A DNA stretch of 64,000 nucleotides from Methylopila sp. 73B (GTDB taxonomy: Bacteria; Pseudomonadota; Alphaproteobacteria; Rhizobiales; Methylopilaceae): positions 868,001 to 932,000 of the forward strand of contig NZ_JAFV01000001.1 in assembly GCF_000526315.1 (NCBI RefSeq), written 5' to 3'. A program made the translations under genes and the position numbers. Of this stretch, positions 61,237 to 64,000 are shown in pieces (within the stretch, counting starts at the first letter, position 1; each line of letters begins with the position of its first letter). Below the pieces are notes generated by a model. The model searched no databases. It was given only the letters and a program-made list of their open reading frames with translations, and had not been told where the DNA came from.

Positions 61237-62319
61237 TCAGCCCGTCGTCACAAAGGTTTCGACCGAGGAGATGGTCGGCAGGTGCTCCGCGATCCGCGTC
61301 CAGGCGCCGCCCTCGTCGCGGCTGGCGTAGACCTCGCCGGACCCCGTCCCGAAGTAGACGCCCGCGGGCGCCAGCCGGTCGGTCGCCAGCGCCTGCCGAA
61401 GCACGTTGAAGAAGGCGTTCCGCTGCGGCAGCCCCTCCCGCGCGGCGGTCCAGGCCCGGCCGCCGTCCTCGGTGCGCCAGACCGCGGCCTGCGCGTCGGG
61501 CATGTAGCGCCCCGCCGTGTCGCCGTTGAGCGGCACGAGGAACAGCCGCTCGGGGTCGCGCGGGTGGACGGCGGCGGGGAACCCGAAGCTCGACGGCAAC
61601 CCCCTCTCGACGCTCGCCCAGGAGCGGCCGCCGTCGTCGCTGCGGTACATCCCGCAATGGTTCTGCTGGTAGAGCCGCCCGGGCTTGCCCGGCGCCATCA
61701 CCAGGCAGTGCACGCACTGGCCATGCTCGGGATAGGTCTGGCCCTCGGGCATGAAGTCCGCCCGCGTGCCGCGGTTGCGCGGCTCCCAGGTCTCGCCGCC
61801 GTCGGCGGTGTGGAACACGCCCGCGGCCGAGATCCCGACCCAGATCTGCTTCGGATCGTCGGGGTGCAGCACCAGCGAATGCAGGATCAGCCCCGCCCCG
61901 CCCGCATTCCACTCCGGCCGCGAGGGCGTCCTCTGCAGCCCCTCCACATGCGTCCAGCTCTCGCCGTTGTCGTCGCTGACGAACAGCCCCGCAGGCTCGA
62001 CGCCGGCGTAGAGTCGCCCGTGCCCCGCCGCGAGGCTCCAGACCGAGGCGACCGGCGCTTCGCCGGCGGCGTAGGCGAGGCCGCGGCTCGAATGCGTCCA
62101 GGTCGTCCCGCCGTCGGTCGAGCGCCAGACCGCCGGCCCGAACCAGGCGTTGCCGCCCGCGCCGTAGAGCGCGCCTGTGGCGGGATCGGCGATCACGTGG
62201 TTGATCGGCCAAGTCTCGCAGTAGGGGCCGCGCAGGTCCCAGACCGCCCGCGACCCGTCGCTCTCCAAGATAAACGCGCCCTTCTTGGTGCCGAGCAGCA
62301 CCTGAACCGTCTCCGTCAT
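61237..62319 (-). CDS. Asp-box (BNR) beta-propeller protein, sialidase-like fold
   Basis: A 360-residue cytoplasmic protein (no signal peptide) with six Asp-box repeats of the form SxDxGxxW: RSTDGGTTW, VSDDNGESW, HTADGGETW, RSDDGGRSW, RTEDGGRAW and a weaker SRDEGGAW. These mark a six-bladed propeller as in sialidases and photosystem II assembly factor Ycf48, but the sialidase arginine triad and FRIP motif are not visible, so a glycosidase function is unlikely. It immediately precedes the MoaD-like gene and probably acts with it. Confidence 0.85.
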   Translation of the reverse strand: MTETVQVLLGTKKGAFILESDGSRAVWDLRGPYCETWPINHVIADPATGALYGAGGNAWFGPAVWRSTDGGTTWTHSSRGLAYAAGEAPVASVWSLAAGHGRLYAGVEPAGLFVSDDNGESWTHVEGLQRTPSRPEWNAGGAGLILHSLVLHPDDPKQIWVGISAAGVFHTADGGETWEPRNRGTRADFMPEGQTYPEHGQCVHCLVMAPGKPGRLYQQNHCGMYRSDDGGRSWASVERGLPSSFGFPAAVHPRDPERLFLVPLNGDTAGRYMPDAQAAVWRTEDGGRAWTAAREGLPQRNAFFNVLRQALATDRLAPAGVYFGTGSGEVYASRDEGGAWTRIAEHLPTISSVETFVTTG

Positions 62320-62329
62320 CCGAGCCTCC

Positions 62330-62749
62330 TCAGCCTTCCGGCTGCGTGTTGATCATCCACGCGACTCCGAACCGGTCGGCGACCATGCCGAAAGAGGGCG
62401 AGAAGAAGGTGGGGCCGAGCGGCATCCGAACCTCGCCGCCCTCGCTCAGCGCCGCGAACCGGCGCTCCGCGTCCGCGGGGGTCGGGACGGTGAGCGACAG
62501 CGCGACGCCCTCGAAGCGGGCGGCCTTGGCGCAGTAGCCGTCCGACATCATGACCATGCTGTCGCCGATCTTGAGGCAGGCGTGCATGACGTTCGCCTCC
62601 GCGCCGGCGGGGATCGCGCCCGGCGGCAGAGGCTCCGGGCTATCGGAGAAGCGCATCAGCGCCACCCGCTCGGCGCCCAGGGCCTCCTCGTAGAACGCCA
62701 TCGCCTCTTCACAGCGGCCTTCGTAGAACAGGTACGGCTGGATGTGCAT
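62330..62749 (-). CDS. VOC family protein (PhnB-like glyoxalase fold)
   Basis: A 139-residue protein with two beta-alpha-beta-beta-beta modules: IQPYLFYEGRCEEAMAFYEE at the start and MLGPTF..FGMVADRFGVAWMIN at the end, the PhnB/YjdN-like pattern. Members bind metals or small ligands; function here is unknown. ATG 62747-62749 gives the normal length. Ends 10 bases before the propeller gene, so the three may be co-transcribed. Confidence 0.85.
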   Translation of the reverse strand: MHIQPYLFYEGRCEEAMAFYEEALGAERVALMRFSDSPEPLPPGAIPAGAEANVMHACLKIGDSMVMMSDGYCAKAARFEGVALSLTVPTPADAERRFAALSEGGEVRMPLGPTFFSPSFGMVADRFGVAWMINTQPEG

Positions 62750-62889
62750 CGCGCGTCCTCCCGAGACGTGGGCTCCGATGCCTCTAGGACGATGCGCCGG
62801 CGCCGCCGCCGACACCGCGCGCGGGATTTTTCCAGGTTCCGCGCTGAGTCGGCCCGCGCAGCTCGCGGACAGGGGGCGGCGGCCGACGC

Positions 62890-63117
62890 TCAGTCCGCGC
62901 GGGGAATGAGGCTGCTGATCAGCCGCCAGACCTCCTGGTGCTCCGGTCCGTCCCGGCCCAACGTCAGAAACACCCCGAGCCCCACGTCTCTCACGCTGCC
63001 GCCGGAGGCCTTGTTCGCGAGATGGCGGACGAAGACCTCGCCGCTGTCGTTGTCGCGGACGAGATGCCAGCTGTCGCCGGTCGAGCTTTCGTACAACTGC
63101 CTGGTGTCCAAGCTCAT
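62890..63117 (-). CDS. Small conserved protein of unknown function
   Basis: A 75-residue soluble protein: LYESSTGDSWHLVRDNDSGE, FVRHLANKASGG, then a helix EHQEVWRLISSLI. It resembles short uncharacterised proteins common in rhizobia-type genomes. GGAGGG lies upstream of the ATG. No functional clue from neighbours. Confidence 0.75.
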   Translation of the reverse strand: MSLDTRQLYESSTGDSWHLVRDNDSGEVFVRHLANKASGGSVRDVGLGVFLTLGRDGPEHQEVWRLISSLIPRAD

Positions 63118-63397
63118 GCGGCCCTCCTGTGCTGGGCGCGAGCATACAGGACCTGCGGCCTCCGGCGCGGACGTTCCCTCAGGAACGAAAACGCTTACGC
63201 AGACCGCGCCGCACGCGGGGGCCGACCAACATCGCCGATGTCGCTGGATTTGGAAAAGAGTGGCTGGGGGACCTGGAGTTTACGAATGATCGGCCGAGAG
63301 GCGAGAAGCACTAGAGAATGAGCGGTTTCATTGCGGTAGCAGAAGAATTTTGCTACTGTTAGATGCTACCGATTGCCCTCGTTAAGGACTCCCAGCT
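63118..63397. promoter_or_regulatory. AT-richer junction upstream of the recombinase gene
   Basis: 280 bases without a gene. The GC content drops, and the segment 63330-63370 contains GGTAGCA (63335-63341), TGCTAC (63351-63356) and TGCTACC (63364-63370), forming nested dyads around AAGAATTTTG. Candidate recombinase operator or attachment-site arm. No tRNA is seen that could serve as an integration target. Confidence 0.4.
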
Positions 63398-64000
63398 TTG
63401 CCTCGATCCGCCAGCCCTGTCCGCCGCGAAGGTGGCCAGTATGCCCTTCGCATCAACATCCCCGTGGACCTTCAGCGGCACTACCCATCTAAGACCGGCA
63501 CGCCTCGGTCTCAGATTTGGGTGAGCCTCAAGACGACGGACCTCAAGCAGGCGAAGACGCTCGCGAACGGGGTCCGGTCGAAGTTCGATCGGGAGTTTGC
63601 CGCTAGACGCCGTGAAGTCACGCCTCTCGATGCCGTCGAGCTCCAGGGGATCGCGCATAGGACGTATGGGGCCGAGGAGCGCCTGGACGATCACTTCCGC
63701 CTTACTCCGCCGACCGAAGCGGACTTGAGCGCGATCTGGCGCGTGATCGAAAAGGAATACGGACCGGACAGCCTCGCCGCTCGCGGGATCATGCGCCTCG
63801 TCGAGGAGCGGGTCCAAAGCCCGACGCAGTATCGGCAGGAGCACGCGGCCGAGCTCGCGGCGGAGGTTGGACGTTATCTGACGCGGACCGTGGATGCGGA
63901 GGTGGCCGAGGTCGTTCGCGAGCTTGGCCTGGGCGCGGCGCCGGGAAGCGAGGATTGGAAGCGGATCGCTCATGCGCTCCAGCGCGGTAAGCTCGCGGCC
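63398..64000 (+). CDS. Tyrosine recombinase/phage integrase-like protein, N-terminal part (runs off window)
   Basis: An open frame of 201 codons to the window end, from a TTG at 63398; an in-frame TAA at 63383-63385 leaves no upstream start. The N-terminus reads LPRSASPVRREGGQYALRIN, then VDLQRHYPS, SQIWVSLKTTDLKQAKTLAN, the arm-binding DUF6538-like domain seen at the start of many alphaproteobacterial integrases. The catalytic Arg-His-Arg-Tyr domain would lie beyond base 64000. Third-position GC is lower than in the neighbouring genes, consistent with acquired DNA. Confidence 0.75.
   Translation, partial: MPRSASPVRREGGQYALRINIPVDLQRHYPSKTGTPRSQIWVSLKTTDLKQAKTLANGVRSKFDREFAARRREVTPLDAVELQGIAHRTYGAEERLDDHFRLTPPTEADLSAIWRVIEKEYGPDSLAARGIMRLVEERVQSPTQYRQEHAAELAAEVGRYLTRTVDAEVAEVVRELGLGAAPGSEDWKRIAHALQRGKLAA

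Noticed and set aside
61237-62319. Sialidase
   Set aside because: Asp-boxes alone are not diagnostic. The catalytic arginine triad and FRIP motif are not visible and there is no export signal.
63118-63397. tRNA as integration target upstream of the recombinase
   Set aside because: No cloverleaf or T-loop GTTCGA-type sequence is visible.

Overview
The window is high-GC and densely coded. It reads as the chromosome of an alphaproteobacterium, most likely order Hyphomicrobiales. Support comes from a Hyphomicrobiales-type porin, the block rpoZ - rsh - pdxJ - acpS - lepB - rnc - era, the aerobic (CobN-type) cobalamin pathway, and several families of dispersed palindromic repeats. I cannot name a genus. 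No rRNA, tRNA or CRISPR array is visible.

Layout. 1-3435: a taurine/nitrate-type binding protein, an M20 deacylase and a Crp/FNR regulator, all on the minus strand. 3521-15016: an amide module. A minus-strand signalling operon (LuxR-type response regulator, soluble hybrid kinase, and a binding protein without a signal peptide) is divergent from a plus-strand operon (Tat-exported binding protein, two ATPases, two permeases and the large subunit of an N,N-dimethylformamidase). The small subunit of that enzyme is encoded in frame at the 3' end of the second permease gene. 15151-22650: cobalamin synthesis and cobalt uptake (cbtB, cbtA, cobU, cobW, cobN, cobO on the minus strand) behind a cobalamin riboswitch. 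cobN contains two copies of a dispersed repeat in its reading frame. 22748-25741: an N-carbamoyl amino acid hydrolase, a small membrane protein and an omega-aminotransferase. 25971-33740: an RND efflux pair, an ABC exporter and a porin. 34123-41397: alpha/beta hydrolase, lytic transglycosylase, dapA, smpB, small membrane genes (one frameshifted), a family 5-like uracil-DNA glycosylase, a NYN protein and rpoZ. 41564-47482: the rsh to era housekeeping block. 47671-53948: an L-threonate/erythronate pathway (otnI, MFS carrier, ltnD, LacI regulator, otnK, otnC) with two identical 16-bp operators between the divergent halves. 54192-60859: a small secreted protein, an M20 peptidase with an RpiR regulator, and a GntR-controlled polar amino acid ABC transporter. 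60946-63117: MoaD-like protein, Asp-box propeller, VOC protein and a small conserved protein. 63398-64000: the start of a tyrosine-recombinase-like gene that runs off the window and probably marks the edge of an integrated element.

The most unusual part is the amide module. A ligand-binding protein related to the transporter's own periplasmic protein has no export signal and sits in an operon with a soluble kinase and regulator, which suggests cytoplasmic sensing of the imported substrate. The importer and the hydrolase are physically linked at the gene level, which suggests the enzyme may dock on the cytoplasmic face of the permease. These functional readings are inferences; the reading frames, motifs, overlaps and repeats are directly visible.
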